From assembly GCF_946480385.1 (NCBI RefSeq), contig NZ_CAMLJP010000113.1:1-19521 (forward strand): a DNA stretch of 19,521 nucleotides, written 5' to 3'. Source of the DNA: an uncultured Azospirillum sp. GTDB taxonomy: Bacteria > Pseudomonadota > Alphaproteobacteria > Azospirillales > Azospirillaceae. The position numbers and the translations under genes were made by a program. How positions within the stretch are numbered: the first letter of the stretch is position 1; each line of letters begins with the position of its first letter. Positions 11,115 through 19,248 of the stretch are shown piece by piece. The notes beneath the pieces were generated by a model. That model had not been told where the DNA came from and ran no database searches. It saw only the letters and a program-made list of their open reading frames with translations.

Positions 11115-12740
11115 ATGCCCGACGACATCGCCTCAGCCCGCGGTCTCTTTCCGCTCGCCAAGGACGACACGACCTACCGCAAGCTGACCTCGGATCACGT
11201 CTCGGTCGTCGAATTCGACGGCGAGCAGATCCTGAAGGTCGAGCCGGAAGGTCTGCGCCTGCTGGCCGAGGCTGCCTTCTCCGACATCAACCATCTGCTG
11301 CGTCCGGGCCATCTGGCCCAGCTCGCCAAGATCTTGGACGATCCGGAGGCCTCGGCCAACGACCGCTTCGTGGCGCTCGACCTGCTGAAGAACGCCAACA
11401 TCGCCGCCGCCGGCACCCTGCCGATGTGCCAGGACACCGGCACCGCCATCATCATGGGCAAGAAGGGCCGCCGCGTCTGGACCAAGGGCGGCGACGAGAC
11501 CGCCCTGTCGGAGGGTGCGCGCGACGCCTATCTGAAGCGCAACCTGCGCTACAGCCAGCTGGCGCCGATCTCCATGTATGAGGAGAAGAACACCCGCAAC
11601 AACCTGCCGGCCCAGATCGACATCTATTCCGAGGGCGAGGACTATTACAAGTTCCTGTTCATGGCCAAAGGCGGCGGGTCGGCCAACAAGACCTTCCTGC
11701 ATCAGGCCACTCCGTCGGTGCTGGCGCCCGACCGGCTGCTGAAGTTCCTGGAAGACAAGATCCGCTATCTCGGCACCTCGGCCTGCCCGCCCTACCACCT
11801 CGCCATCGTCATCGGCGGCCTGTCGGCGGAGCAGAACCTGAAGACGGTGAAGCTGGCGTCGGCCCGCTATCTCGACAATCTGCCGACCGAGGGCGGCGAG
11901 GACGCGCACGCCTTCCGCGATCTGGCGATGGAGGCCGAGGTCCACAAGCTGACCCAGAACATGGGCATCGGCGCCCAGTTCGGCGGCAAGTATTTCTGCC
12001 ACGACGTCCGCGTCATCCGCCTGCCGCGCCACGGCGCCTCGATGCCGATCGGCATCGGCGTGTCCTGCTCGGCCGACCGTCAGGCGGTGGGCAAGATCAC
12101 CAAGGACGGCATCTTCCTGGAGCAGTTGGAGACCGATCCGGCCCAGTATCTGCCGGAGATCGGCGACGAGCATCTGTCGGGCGAGGTCGTGAAGATCGAC
12201 CTGAACCAGCCGATGGAGCAGATCCGCGCCACGCTGTCGCAGTATCCGATCCGCACCCGCCTGTCGCTGACCGGTCCGCTGATCGTCGCCCGCGATCTGG
12301 CCCACGCCAAGCTGCGCGCCCGCCTGGACGCCGGCGAGCCGCTGCCGGACTATTTCAAGAACCACCCGATCTACTATGCCGGCCCGGCCAAGACGCCGGA
12401 AGGCTATGCCTCGGGCTCCTTCGGGCCGACCACGGCGGGCCGTATGGACAGCTTCGTCGACCAGTTCCAGGCGGCGGGCGGTTCCATGGTCATGCTGGCC
12501 AAGGGCAACCGCAGCGCGGAGGTGACGGCGGCCTGCAAGCAGCATGGCGGCTTCTATCTCGGCTCGATCGGCGGCGCCGCTGCCCGTCTGGCGCAGGATT
12601 GCATCAAGAAGGTGGAATGCGTCGAGTATCCCGAACTCGGCATGGAAGCCATCTGGCGCATCGAGGTCGAGGACTTCCCGGCCTTCATCATCGTCGACGA
12701 CAAGGGCAACGACTTCTTCAAGGAGTTGAAGCTCGCCTGA
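11115..12740 (+). CDS. fumA: Fumarate hydratase, class I (iron-sulfur)
   Basis: A 541-residue cytoplasmic enzyme interconverting fumarate and L-malate in the citric acid cycle; E. coli FumA has 548. The three [4Fe-4S] cysteines are present at C105 (PMCQDTGTA), C224 (TSACPPYH) and C318 (GVSCSADR), the same numbers as in E. coli. The C-terminal beta domain contains the [16 protein letters not shown] region (434-449). The frame is open back to 10917, but I use the ATG at 11115: AGGAA (11102-11106) lies 8 bases before it, and the extension would cross the upstream terminator and promoter. The gene stands alone between its own promoter and terminator. Class I fumarases are oxygen-sensitive; whether a class II enzyme also exists cannot be seen here. 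Confidence 0.96.
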   Translation: MPDDIASARGLFPLAKDDTTYRKLTSDHVSVVEFDGEQILKVEPEGLRLLAEAAFSDINHLLRPGHLAQLAKILDDPEASANDRFVALDLLKNANIAAAGTLPMCQDTGTAIIMGKKGRRVWTKGGDETALSEGARDAYLKRNLRYSQLAPISMYEEKNTRNNLPAQIDIYSEGEDYYKFLFMAKGGGSANKTFLHQATPSVLAPDRLLKFLEDKIRYLGTSACPPYHLAIVIGGLSAEQNLKTVKLASARYLDNLPTEGGEDAHAFRDLAMEAEVHKLTQNMGIGAQFGGKYFCHDVRVIRLPRHGASMPIGIGVSCSADRQAVGKITKDGIFLEQLETDPAQYLPEIGDEHLSGEVVKIDLNQPMEQIRATLSQYPIRTRLSLTGPLIVARDLAHAKLRARLDAGEPLPDYFKNHPIYYAGPAKTPEGYASGSFGPTTAGRMDSFVDQFQAAGGSMVMLAKGNRSAEVTAACKQHGGFYLGSIGGAAARLAQDCIKKVECVEYPELGMEAIWRIEVEDFPAFIIVDDKGNDFFKELKLA

Positions 12741-12762
12741 TCCGGGTGAACTGGATGTGAGA

Positions 12763-12800
12763 GGGGGCGCGGCGCCTTGCGAGAGGCCCGCGCCCTTTTT
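12763..12800 (+). terminator. Rho-independent terminator of the fumarase gene
   Basis: GGGCGCGG (12765-12772) pairs perfectly with CCGCGCCC (12788-12795). An inner GCC/GGC continues the stem past one bulged C, and TTTTT follows at 12796-12800. It begins about 25 bases after the fumarase stop. Confidence 0.88.
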
Positions 12801-12868
12801 CCTGCCTGATTGCCGGAGCGCACCGGGGGCGCCTATCTTCAGTGCATGGGATCGGTGGAGGGCTTTCA

Positions 12869-13039
12869 ATGGACGGTGTCTATGACCGGTGCGCGCCGAA
12901 ACTCGAAGAAAAGCCGTTGCCTGACAGGTTTGCAGCGGCGGAGCGTGAACATCGCCTGGATGCCGTGATTAAGGCATGGAACGAGTTTGACGAGAAGCAC
13001 GGCTCCTTCGCGGATGACTATGTCAAAGACATCCTATAG
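12869..13039 (+). CDS. Small CcdA-tail-like protein (orphan, probably shortened antitoxin)
   Basis: A 56-residue protein with a good ribosome-binding site, GGAGGG, 6 bases before the ATG at 12869. An in-frame ATG at 12842 has none. Residues 29-50, ending in EKHGSFADD, resemble the C-terminal toxin-neutralising tail of CcdA antitoxins (F-plasmid CcdA has NGSFADE). The beginning, YDRCAPK (5-11), resembles the YDxxAPK head of alphaproteobacterial CcdA proteins. The ribbon-helix-helix DNA-binding body normally found between head and tail is absent, as though deleted in frame. No CcdB-like toxin gene is adjacent; the next gene, 36 bp on, is an RluA-type synthase. It could be a decaying antitoxin or a free anti-toxin peptide. 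The family match is by eye and short, so it is moderate at best. Confidence 0.6.
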   Translation: MDGVYDRCAPKLEEKPLPDRFAAAEREHRLDAVIKAWNEFDEKHGSFADDYVKDIL

Positions 13040-13075
13040 ACCTCCTGATCTTCCGCACCTGGGGATGAGTAGCCC

Positions 13076-13756
13076 GTGACACCCGCCCAAATCCAAGACC
13101 GCATCCTGTACCGTGACGGGCTGATGCTGATCCTCGACAAGCCTGCCGGGCTGCCGGTCCATGCCGGTCCCGCCGGCGGGCCGAACCTGGAGCGGCATTT
13201 CGACGCGCTGCGCTTCGGCTTTCCCAAGCCGCCGTCGCTGGCCCACCGACTGGACCGGGACACGTCGGGCTGCCTGATCCTCGGCCGCCATGCCAAGGCG
13301 CTGCGCAAGATCGGCATCCTGTTCCAGAACGGCAAGGTCGATAAGACCTACTGGGCGGTGGTGGCCGGCACCCCGCCGCAGGAGTCCGGACGGATCGAAC
13401 TGCCGCTCGCCAAGGTTTCCAACAAGACCGGCGGCTGGCGCATCGTCGGGTCGCCCGACGGGCAGACGGCGGTGACCGACTATGTGGTGCGCGGGCGGGC
13501 CGATGGGCTGACGTGGCTGGAACTGACGCCGCACACCGGCCGTACCCACCAGATCCGCGTCCATTGCGCGTCCATCGGCTGCCCGCTGGTGGGCGACCCG
13601 CAATATGGCGGGCCGGAGGGTAAGCCGCTGCATCTGCATTCCCGCGCCATCTCGCTGCCGCTCTACCCGAAGCGCGATCCAGTCGGCGCGGTGGCGCCGG
13701 TCCCGCCGCACATGCAGGCGGCGCTGGCGGCTTGCGGCTTTACCGAGGCTTCATAG
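13076..13756 (+). CDS. RluA-family pseudouridine synthase
   Basis: A 226-residue enzyme isomerising uridine to pseudouridine in rRNA or tRNA. It has the family motif HRLDRDTSG (57-65) with catalytic D60, the KTYWAVVAG segment (90-98) and the later HTGRTHQIRVHCASIGCPL block typical of RluA, RluC and RluD. There is no N-terminal S4 RNA-binding domain, so it is of the short RluA/TruC/YqcB-like type; the target base cannot be told. The start is GTG at 13076 with GGGGA about 10 bases upstream; an ATG start is not available nearby. It lies 36 bp after the small CcdA-like gene and may be co-transcribed with it. A short inverted repeat, TGCTGC-AAT-GCAGCA (13779-13793), follows but lacks a T-run. Confidence 0.92.
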   Translation: MTPAQIQDRILYRDGLMLILDKPAGLPVHAGPAGGPNLERHFDALRFGFPKPPSLAHRLDRDTSGCLILGRHAKALRKIGILFQNGKVDKTYWAVVAGTPPQESGRIELPLAKVSNKTGGWRIVGSPDGQTAVTDYVVRGRADGLTWLELTPHTGRTHQIRVHCASIGCPLVGDPQYGGPEGKPLHLHSRAISLPLYPKRDPVGAVAPVPPHMQAALAACGFTEAS

Positions 13757-13849
13757 CTCGGCTGCTACCCTCCGTCCTTGCTGCAATGCAGCAGGCTGCC
13801 CCATGATCCCTAACGGAGATGGGGCGATCACCGCCGGGGGGACGAGCGC

Positions 13850-15298
13850 ATGATACCGATCGGCACGACGACTGCCCGCTGGATGACCCTGCGCTATGTC
13901 CTGGCGCTTACGCTGATCGCGCTGGGCACGCTGGCCGGTTTCGTCATGACCGAGCGGGTCATCGGCCAGCACGAACGCATGCTGGAGGTCGTCAACGTTT
14001 CCGGCCGGCAGCGCATGCTGTCGCAGCGGACGGCCCTGCTGGTGGAGCAGTTGAAGACCGCGACCGATCCCGCAACGCGCGTCGAGCTCGCACGGTTGCT
14101 GGACGACGCCACGGACATGTTCGAAGCCGCCCACCGCCGGCTGAGCGGCCGGGCCGGGCCGGAGGAAGGTCCGACTCTGGGACCGCCGCCGCAGGATCTG
14201 TTCTACAGCGGACCCGACCCGCTGGACTCAGTGGTGAGCGAGCACATTGCCGCCCTGCGCCGGGTCATCGCCGCCGCCGCAGCCGGTCAGCCGCCGGATC
14301 CAGCGGAGGCGAACCGCGTCACCGCCCAGGCGCTCGGCCCGCTGCTGGACCGGCTGGAACAGGTGGTGGCGCTCTATCAGGAAGAGGGGGAGGCAGGATT
14401 CCAGACCCTGCATCGGCTGGGGCTGGCGGCGCTGCTGATCACCCTGCTGATCCTGGCGGTGGAAGCGCTGGCGATCTTCCGGCCGATGACCCGGCAGGTG
14501 CGCCGGCAGTTCACCGAGATCCTGCGCATGGCGGAGACCATCGAGCGGGCCAACGCCACGTTGGAACAGCAGGTGCGCGAACGGACGGCCGAGTTGCACG
14601 CCGCCAAGACCGCCGCCGAGCAGGCCCACCGCGCCAAGTCCCGCTTCCTCGCTCATGCCAGCCACGATCTGCAGCAGCCCCTTCAGGCCATCGGCATGTT
14701 CACCGGCATTCTGGAACGCCAGCCGCAGAGCGGCAAGACGGCGGCCCTGCTGACCGACCTGAAGGCGGCGCAGCGGTCGATGCGGGACCTGCTGAACGCC
14801 ATCCTCGACATCTCCAAGCTGGAATCGGGGGTGGTGACGCCGAAACCGGCCGACCTGCCGCTGTCCCCTTTGCTCGACCAGTTGGAAGCGGAGTTCGCCG
14901 GGCAGGCGGAGGCGAAGGGGCTGCGGTTGCGCGCCATTCCGACCAATGCCGTGGTGCACAGCGACCCGGCGCTGCTGGAGCGCATCCTCCGCAACCTGGT
15001 CGCCAACGCCATCCGCTATACCGAGACCGGCGGCGTTCTGGTCGGCTGCCGGACCCGCGGCGACAAACTGTGGATCGAGGTCTACGACACCGGCCGCGGC
15101 ATCGCCGAACCAGACCGCCGGCGCATCTTCGAGGAGTTCGTCCAACTCGACCGCCCCGACCGTGACCGCAGCGAGGGCATCGGGCTGGGCCTTGCCATCG
15201 TCGAGCGGCTGGCAAGGCTGCTCGGCCATCCGGTGACGGTTCGGTCGGTGGAGGGACGTGGGACCGTGTTCGCCGTGGGAGTGCCGCTGGCGGGGTGA
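13850..15298 (+). CDS. Orphan sensor histidine kinase with PilJ/NarX-type periplasmic sensor
   Basis: A 482-residue inner-membrane kinase. Membrane segment 1 is at about 14-33 and segment 2 at about 189-211. Between them is a helical periplasmic sensor with NVSGRQRMLSQR (49-60), the hallmark of the PilJ N-terminal domain and similar to the ligand-binding P-box of NarX. A coiled coil at about 225-262 leads to the H-box FLAHASHDLQQPLQAIGMF (266-284) with phosphorylatable H272. Then come the N-box RNLVANAIRYT (381-391), G1 DTGRGI (413-418) and G2 GIGLGLAIV (443-451). There is no receiver domain and no response-regulator gene next to it, so the partner is encoded elsewhere. By analogy to NarX the signal might be a small anion such as nitrate or nitrite, but this is only inference. 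The ribosome-binding site is a G-rich run 8-13 bases before the ATG. Confidence 0.9.
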   Translation: MIPIGTTTARWMTLRYVLALTLIALGTLAGFVMTERVIGQHERMLEVVNVSGRQRMLSQRTALLVEQLKTATDPATRVELARLLDDATDMFEAAHRRLSGRAGPEEGPTLGPPPQDLFYSGPDPLDSVVSEHIAALRRVIAAAAAGQPPDPAEANRVTAQALGPLLDRLEQVVALYQEEGEAGFQTLHRLGLAALLITLLILAVEALAIFRPMTRQVRRQFTEILRMAETIERANATLEQQVRERTAELHAAKTAAEQAHRAKSRFLAHASHDLQQPLQAIGMFTGILERQPQSGKTAALLTDLKAAQRSMRDLLNAILDISKLESGVVTPKPADLPLSPLLDQLEAEFAGQAEAKGLRLRAIPTNAVVHSDPALLERILRNLVANAIRYTETGGVLVGCRTRGDKLWIEVYDTGRGIAEPDRRRIFEEFVQLDRPDRDRSEGIGLGLAIVERLARLLGHPVTVRSVEGRGTVFAVGVPLAG

Positions 15299-15300
15299 GA

Positions 15301-15315
15301 TTGTCTCGCTGACAA
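15301..15315. promoter_or_regulatory. Small inverted repeat before the pirin gene
   Basis: TTGTC-TCGCT-GACAA, perfect 5-bp arms, lies two bases after the kinase stop and about 100 bp before the pirin ATG. It could be an operator for the pirin gene. The arms are short and chance is not excluded. Confidence 0.25.
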
Positions 15316-15417
15316 GAACGATCTGATGTTAACTGGTTGGATTGTTCTGCGGGCCGTTGGGTGCCAAATTCCCCTCCAGACAACGACACACACCTCAACG
15401 GCACGGAGGGTTCCATC

Positions 15418-16116
15418 ATGATCACCATTCGCCATCGCGACGAGCGTGGGGTCGCCAACATGGGTTGGCTGAACAGCAATCACACATTCTCGTTCGGCCA
15501 TTACTTCGATCCCGGCCACATGGGCTTCCGCGCCCTGCGGGTCATCAACGAGGACCGGGTGATCCCCGGCGCCGGCTTCCCCACCCATGGGCACGCCAAC
15601 ATGGAGATCGTCTCCTACGTGCTGAACGGCGCGCTGGAACACAAGGACTCCATCGGCACCGGGTCGGTGATCCGTCCGGGCGAGGTCCAGGTGATGAGCG
15701 CCGGCCGCGGCATCCGCCACAGCGAGTACAATGCGTCGGACACTGAGCCGGTGCATTTCCTCCAGATCTGGATCCTGCCGGAAGCCAACAATCTGGCCCC
15801 CGGCTACCAGCAGGCGGATTTCCCGGCGGAGCAGAAGCGCGGCACGCTGAAGCTGGTCGGGTCGCGTGGCGGCCGCGACGGCAGCGTCACCATCCATCAG
15901 GATGTGGACCTGTATGCCGCGCTGCTGGACGGCGAGGAAAGCGCCACCCTGCCGCTGCGCCCCGGCCGCCATGCCTGGGTCCAGGTCGCCCGTGGTCGGG
16001 TCCATCTGAACGGCACGCTGCTGAAGGCCGGCGACGGTGCCGCACTGACGGAGGAGGAGGCGGTGACGCTTGACCGGGCGGACGAGGCGGAAGTGCTGGT
16101 CTTCGACCTCGCCTAG
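15418..16116 (+). CDS. Pirin-family protein (YhhW-like bicupin)
   Basis: A 232-residue bicupin metalloprotein; E. coli YhhW has 231. The N-terminal cupin holds metal ligands H57, H59, H101 and E103 (FPTHGHANMEIVSYVLNG, then GRGIRHSE), with the same numbering as YhhW. YhhW and human pirin have quercetin 2,3-dioxygenase activity in vitro, but the true substrate in bacteria is unsettled. The C-terminal cupin (about 145-230) appears to lack metal ligands, as usual. The ATG at 15418 is chosen because GGAGGG (15405-15410) lies 7 bases upstream; the frame is open back to a TTG at 15337. It has its own upstream gap of 119 bp and converges on the ycjF-like gene with 7 bp between them. Confidence 0.93.
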   Translation: MITIRHRDERGVANMGWLNSNHTFSFGHYFDPGHMGFRALRVINEDRVIPGAGFPTHGHANMEIVSYVLNGALEHKDSIGTGSVIRPGEVQVMSAGRGIRHSEYNASDTEPVHFLQIWILPEANNLAPGYQQADFPAEQKRGTLKLVGSRGGRDGSVTIHQDVDLYAALLDGEESATLPLRPGRHAWVQVARGRVHLNGTLLKAGDGAALTEEEAVTLDRADEAEVLVFDLA

Positions 16117-16123
16117 GGTCACG

Positions 16124-17140
16124 TCACAGCACCTGCTTGGGCAACGACAACAGCTCCTTCCTGATGCGGTTCAGGCTGGGGCGGTTGTCGGGGCCGAAGG
16201 CGATGGGGCGGCACAGGTGCATGGCAGTCAGCCCGACCCGCGCGGTCAGCAGGCCATTGATGACCCCCTGCCCCATCCGCGTGGAAATTGCGGCGGCGAG
16301 CGACCCGCCCAGCGCCTCCACCGCCACATGGTGGGCGCTTTCAGTCACCCCGGCGACGGCGATGTTGGCGAGCATCCGGCGCAGGAGCCGCAGCGATCCG
16401 ACATAGCCCGGCCGAGCGCCATAGAGGCTGGCGATCTCCCGCACCAGCTTCAGGTTCCGCCACAGCACCACCGCGAAGTCCAGCAGCGCTGCCGGACTCA
16501 GCGCCGTGGCGATGGCGGTGTCGCGGGACGCGCGCAGAACCCGCTGATAGGCGGCGCGGTCGAGCGGGCTCAGCACCTCGCGGTCCAGCAGCCGCACCAC
16601 CTCATGCTCGTCATGGGCGTCGGTGACATGGTCGCGCACGCGGGCCAGCGCCGGGGCCAGTTCCCGGCGGTCGGCATAGAGCGCCACTAGCGACCCGGCG
16701 AAGCGGTCGGCCCGGCCGCCGGGGGCATCGACCTCCAGCCGGCCGGCCTCCGCCCGCAACTCCTCGATCCGGCGCAGGCGGCGGAGCGACAGCAGTTCGG
16801 TCACCAGCATCGCCAGTGCTGCGATGCCGGCGGTCGCGGTGAGCAAGGCGACCAGCACGCCAAGGGCGATGCTGGTGGCGAAGGCGCGAGCCAGCAGGTC
16901 GGCGGTGTCGAAGCCCAGCGCGACCAGAACCAGCGCCGCCAGCGCGCCGAACAGCCAGCGCCCAAGCCTGCGCGTGGTGCGCACCGGCGTGGCGGGGGCC
17001 GACAGCAGGTCGGCCGGGTCGCCGCTGCCGGTCAGCAGGGCGGTCTCCTCCTCCGCCGGCACCGGCGCCGCGCGGTCGAGGTCCAGCTCCATCGGCGGGA
17101 CCCAGCCCGGTGAAGCTTTGCGGGTCTCGCGCTCCGTCAC
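16124..17140 (-). CDS. ycjF: YcjF-like membrane protein (TIGR01620/DUF697 family)
   Basis: A 338-residue inner-membrane protein; E. coli YcjF has 353. An acidic, proline-rich N-terminus (1-55) is followed by two membrane segments (about 62-80 and 88-116), a basic RRLRRIEELRAEAGRLE segment and a helical C-terminal domain. The latter includes the ALSPAALLDFAVVLWRNLKLVREIASLYG stretch (by position about 213-241) typical of the DUF697 domain. Molecular function is unknown. The start overlaps the stop of the ycjX-like gene by ATGA, so the two are translationally coupled and probably work as a GTPase and its membrane partner. In E. coli ycjXF belongs to the PspF phage-shock regulon; no psp gene or sigma-54 site is visible here. 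Confidence 0.88.
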   Translation of the reverse strand: MTERETRKASPGWVPPMELDLDRAAPVPAEEETALLTGSGDPADLLSAPATPVRTTRRLGRWLFGALAALVLVALGFDTADLLARAFATSIALGVLVALLTATAGIAALAMLVTELLSLRRLRRIEELRAEAGRLEVDAPGGRADRFAGSLVALYADRRELAPALARVRDHVTDAHDEHEVVRLLDREVLSPLDRAAYQRVLRASRDTAIATALSPAALLDFAVVLWRNLKLVREIASLYGARPGYVGSLRLLRRMLANIAVAGVTESAHHVAVEALGGSLAAAISTRMGQGVINGLLTARVGLTAMHLCRPIAFGPDNRPSLNRIRKELLSLPKQVL

Positions 17141-18519
17141 GTCAGGTAATCCCCCAGCAGGAATTGCAGGGCCTGATCGACGCGGATGTGCGGCAGGCCG
17201 CGCGGGTCGCGGCCGAGGTCGTCGGGCGGGCGGAAAGGCAGGAAATTATATGGACGGTCGCGGCCGGGTGGGAAGGCCTCGGCATCCTCCGGAATCTCGC
17301 CGGGGAACAGCACGGTGGGACGGTCGCGGCCGACGGGGATGCCGCGGACACAGCGCAGTTGCCGGCCCTCATGCTCGGTCACCACGCTTTCGGTGCATTT
17401 CAGCGCGGCGATGGCCATGGTCTCGACCTGGGCGCCTTCGAAGCGGATGGCGTTGCGGGCGTCGCCGACCAGCCGGTCGAGCAGCGCGCGCAGCTGGGCA
17501 TGCTGGTGCGCGGCGATGTGGTCAGCCTTGGTCGCGGCGAACAGCACGCGGTCGATCTTGCTGCCGAACAACCAGTCGAACCATCCGGACGAGCCATGTC
17601 GGAAGGGCTCCAGGCTCAACTCCAGCGCGCGCTTCATGTCGGCCATCCCAGCCGGTCCGGCGTTCAGCGCCCCCAGCACGTCGATCAGCACGATCTGGCG
17701 GTCGAGGCGGGAAAAATGCTCGGCGAAGAAACGGCGGACGACGTTGGTCTTATAGGCCTCGTACCGCTCCTCCATCAGCGCCCACAGGCTTCCCCTGCCC
17801 CGCTGATTCCCATGCAGAGGGCAGAAGGTCAGCAGCGGCGCGTCCTTCATGTCGCCGGGTTCAACGAAGCGGCCGGGCTGGATCAGGCTGAGCAGCGTGT
17901 CGGCACGGCGGCAGGCGTGGAGATAATCGGTGTAGAGCGCCGCGCCACGCCGCGCCGTCTCCTCCTCCGCCGAAGCCGCCGGGTCAATGGTGGCGAGCCA
18001 GCCGCGCCAGGAGGAGGACAGCTCGTCGCGCGGCGGCCGGGCGGCGAGCTCCAGGGTCTGGGCGCTCCATTCCGCGAAGCTCTGGCGCAGCAGCGGCAGG
18101 TCGAGCAGCCATTCCCCGGGGTAATCGACCAGATCGAGATTCAGCGTCGCCATCGGCTGCACAGTGCGCTTCAACGCCGAGTCCGGGCGGTAGCGCAGGG
18201 AAACGCGCATCTGGCCGATGCCGCGCGTCGGCTCCGGCCAATGGGGATCGGGGCCGGTCAGGGCGGCGAGATGGCCTTCGAAATCGAAGCGCGGCACGTC
18301 GGGATCGGGCTGGGGCCGCAGCCGCGCCGCCTGGAAGCGGCCCGATGACATGACGTCGAGGAAGGGCAGCCGTCCGGCCTTCAACAGGTTGTCGACCAGC
18401 GCGGTGACGAAGACGGTCTTGCCCGCCCGCCGCAGACCGGTGACGCCCACGCGCACCGTCGATTCCAGAAGAAGCCGGCTGCCGGCATCGTACAGGCTGT
18501 TCAGGTCGGGAATGCGCAC
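17137..18519 (-). CDS. ycjX: YcjX-like P-loop GTPase (DUF463)
   Basis: A 460-residue soluble nucleotide-binding protein; E. coli YcjX has 465. Walker A is GLRRAGKT (28-35), a DxxG-like switch is DYPG (132-135) in the VDYPGEWLLDLPLL region, a conserved LIDVLGALNAG stretch lies at 278-288, and TKAD (330-333) serves as the guanine-specificity motif. A Shewanella homologue has been crystallised with bound guanine nucleotides, and the E. coli gene is a member of the stress-induced psp regulon; the cellular role remains unclear. The start is GTG at 18519, with GAGGTG about 12 bases upstream. It is the first gene of a two-gene operon with the ycjF-like gene. A large inverted repeat at 18601-18644 is the only regulatory-looking element upstream. 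Confidence 0.9.
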   Translation of the reverse strand: MRIPDLNSLYDAGSRLLLESTVRVGVTGLRRAGKTVFVTALVDNLLKAGRLPFLDVMSSGRFQAARLRPQPDPDVPRFDFEGHLAALTGPDPHWPEPTRGIGQMRVSLRYRPDSALKRTVQPMATLNLDLVDYPGEWLLDLPLLRQSFAEWSAQTLELAARPPRDELSSSWRGWLATIDPAASAEEETARRGAALYTDYLHACRRADTLLSLIQPGRFVEPGDMKDAPLLTFCPLHGNQRGRGSLWALMEERYEAYKTNVVRRFFAEHFSRLDRQIVLIDVLGALNAGPAGMADMKRALELSLEPFRHGSSGWFDWLFGSKIDRVLFAATKADHIAAHQHAQLRALLDRLVGDARNAIRFEGAQVETMAIAALKCTESVVTEHEGRQLRCVRGIPVGRDRPTVLFPGEIPEDAEAFPPGRDRPYNFLPFRPPDDLGRDPRGLPHIRVDQALQFLLGDYLT

Positions 18520-18600
18520 GGGCGGACGTTCACCTCTGGCCGATGACCGGCCCTATATGGGGTTGAGTCCGCAGGATGCGAGGGGGCCGGATGCGACGTT

Positions 18601-18644
18601 TGGAACAGCGTGAAACAGTTTTCGGGGGTGTGTTCACTGTTCCA
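18601..18644. promoter_or_regulatory. Large imperfect inverted repeat upstream of ycjX
   Basis: TGGAACAG (18601-18608) pairs with CTGTTCCA (18637-18644). After a 2-base bulge TGAA (18611-18614) pairs with TTCA (18633-18636), and after a 1-base bulge CA pairs with TG, giving 14 pairs in all around a 13-base loop. It lies 82 bp before the ycjX start. It could be an operator made of repeated GGAACAG/GAAACAG elements or an RNA hairpin. Besides this, the 18520-18786 gap holds only the hairpin at 18761-18783. Confidence 0.45.
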
Positions 18645-18760
18645 TCTGGGCGGCATCGGCGGGGACCTCCGCGGGTGTGGACCGGAGGTCATTCGTATCA
18701 TGGATGCGGGGGAGCGGGTAATGGCGGGATGAAAAGTGGGTGGGACACATGCAGAAACCG

Positions 18761-18783
18761 CCCTCTCCCGGGGCGGGAGAGGG
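18761..18783 (-). terminator. Perfect 9-bp hairpin ending the pelG-like operon
   Basis: CCCTCTCCC (18761-18769) and GGGAGAGGG (18775-18783) pair perfectly around a 5-base loop, starting 3 bases after the stop of the small secreted protein on the reverse strand. The T-run that should follow is weak (CGGTTTC), so it may act as an mRNA-stabilising or REP-like element rather than a strong terminator. Hairpins of this CCCTCTCCC type are common between genes of GC-rich proteobacteria. Confidence 0.55.
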
Positions 18784-18786
18784 AAC

Positions 18787-19248
18787 CTAGCCCCCGATGT
18801 AGTGCGGCATCAGCTTCGCCTGATCGCCGATCCAGACGCTGCAGCGGCTGTCCTGGTTGCGGAAGAAATAGGCCTTGCCGGGCTGGCGGCGGTTCTGCGG
18901 GTCGATCAGGTTGGCGCCGCCGGAGAAGGCGACGCCATAGCGGTAATCCGGCGTCGCCGCCCAATAGAGGCCGTCGATCTGCTGCAGGAAGGCGCCGCGC
19001 TGGCACAGGTGCGACAGGGTGCGGTCGAGCGTCGCAAGCCCCTTCAGGCCCTCGGGCAGCTTGTAGACCGCGCGGCTTTCGGTACGGCGCAGGCGCGGCT
19101 CGTGGCCGGGCGGCGGCGGTTCGTAGGCGCGGAAGGGAGGGCGGAGATGGCTGGGGTCGGTGCGGTCGGTGCGCAGAACCTCCTGTGCACCGGCGGTGGC
19201 CGGCAGCAGGAGAAGAACCAGAAGCGGAGGGATGAGGCGGCGGGTCAT
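18787..19248 (-). CDS. Small secreted protein of unknown function, coupled to pelG-like gene
   Basis: A 153-residue protein I do not recognise. It has a clear Sec signal peptide: MTRR, a leucine-rich core (5-15), and a probable cut after AGA at residue 21. The mature part begins with a proline-rich, charged stretch (about 30-58), then a compact domain with two cysteines (C82 and C136) that could form a periplasmic disulfide, and aromatic YRYGVAF (102-108) and AYFFRNQDSRCSVWIGD (126-142) segments. I use the ATG at 19248, which overlaps the upstream stop as ATGA; an open frame to 19371 would bury the signal peptide. The coupling to a PelG-like gene suggests a job in polysaccharide export or envelope assembly, by context only. 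Confidence 0.8.
   Translation of the reverse strand: MTRRLIPPLLVLLLLPATAGAQEVLRTDRTDPSHLRPPFRAYEPPPPGHEPRLRRTESRAVYKLPEGLKGLATLDRTLSHLCQRGAFLQQIDGLYWAATPDYRYGVAFSGGANLIDPQNRRQPGKAYFFRNQDSRCSVWIGDQAKLMPHYIGG

Noticed and set aside
11133..12869. 578-codon open frame on the minus strand
   Set aside because: Antisense to fumarase; it has no motifs, and it runs through the fumarase terminator.
18536..18575. CCCCATAT on the minus strand as a heat-shock (RpoH) -10
   Set aside because: No CTTGAA-like -35 lies at the required distance.
18601..18644. Possible alphaproteobacterial LexA box in the GGAACAG inverted repeat
   Set aside because: The LexA consensus needs GTTC-N7-GTTC or GAAC-N7-GAAC; here the spacing is 3 or the second half is GAAACA, so it does not fit.
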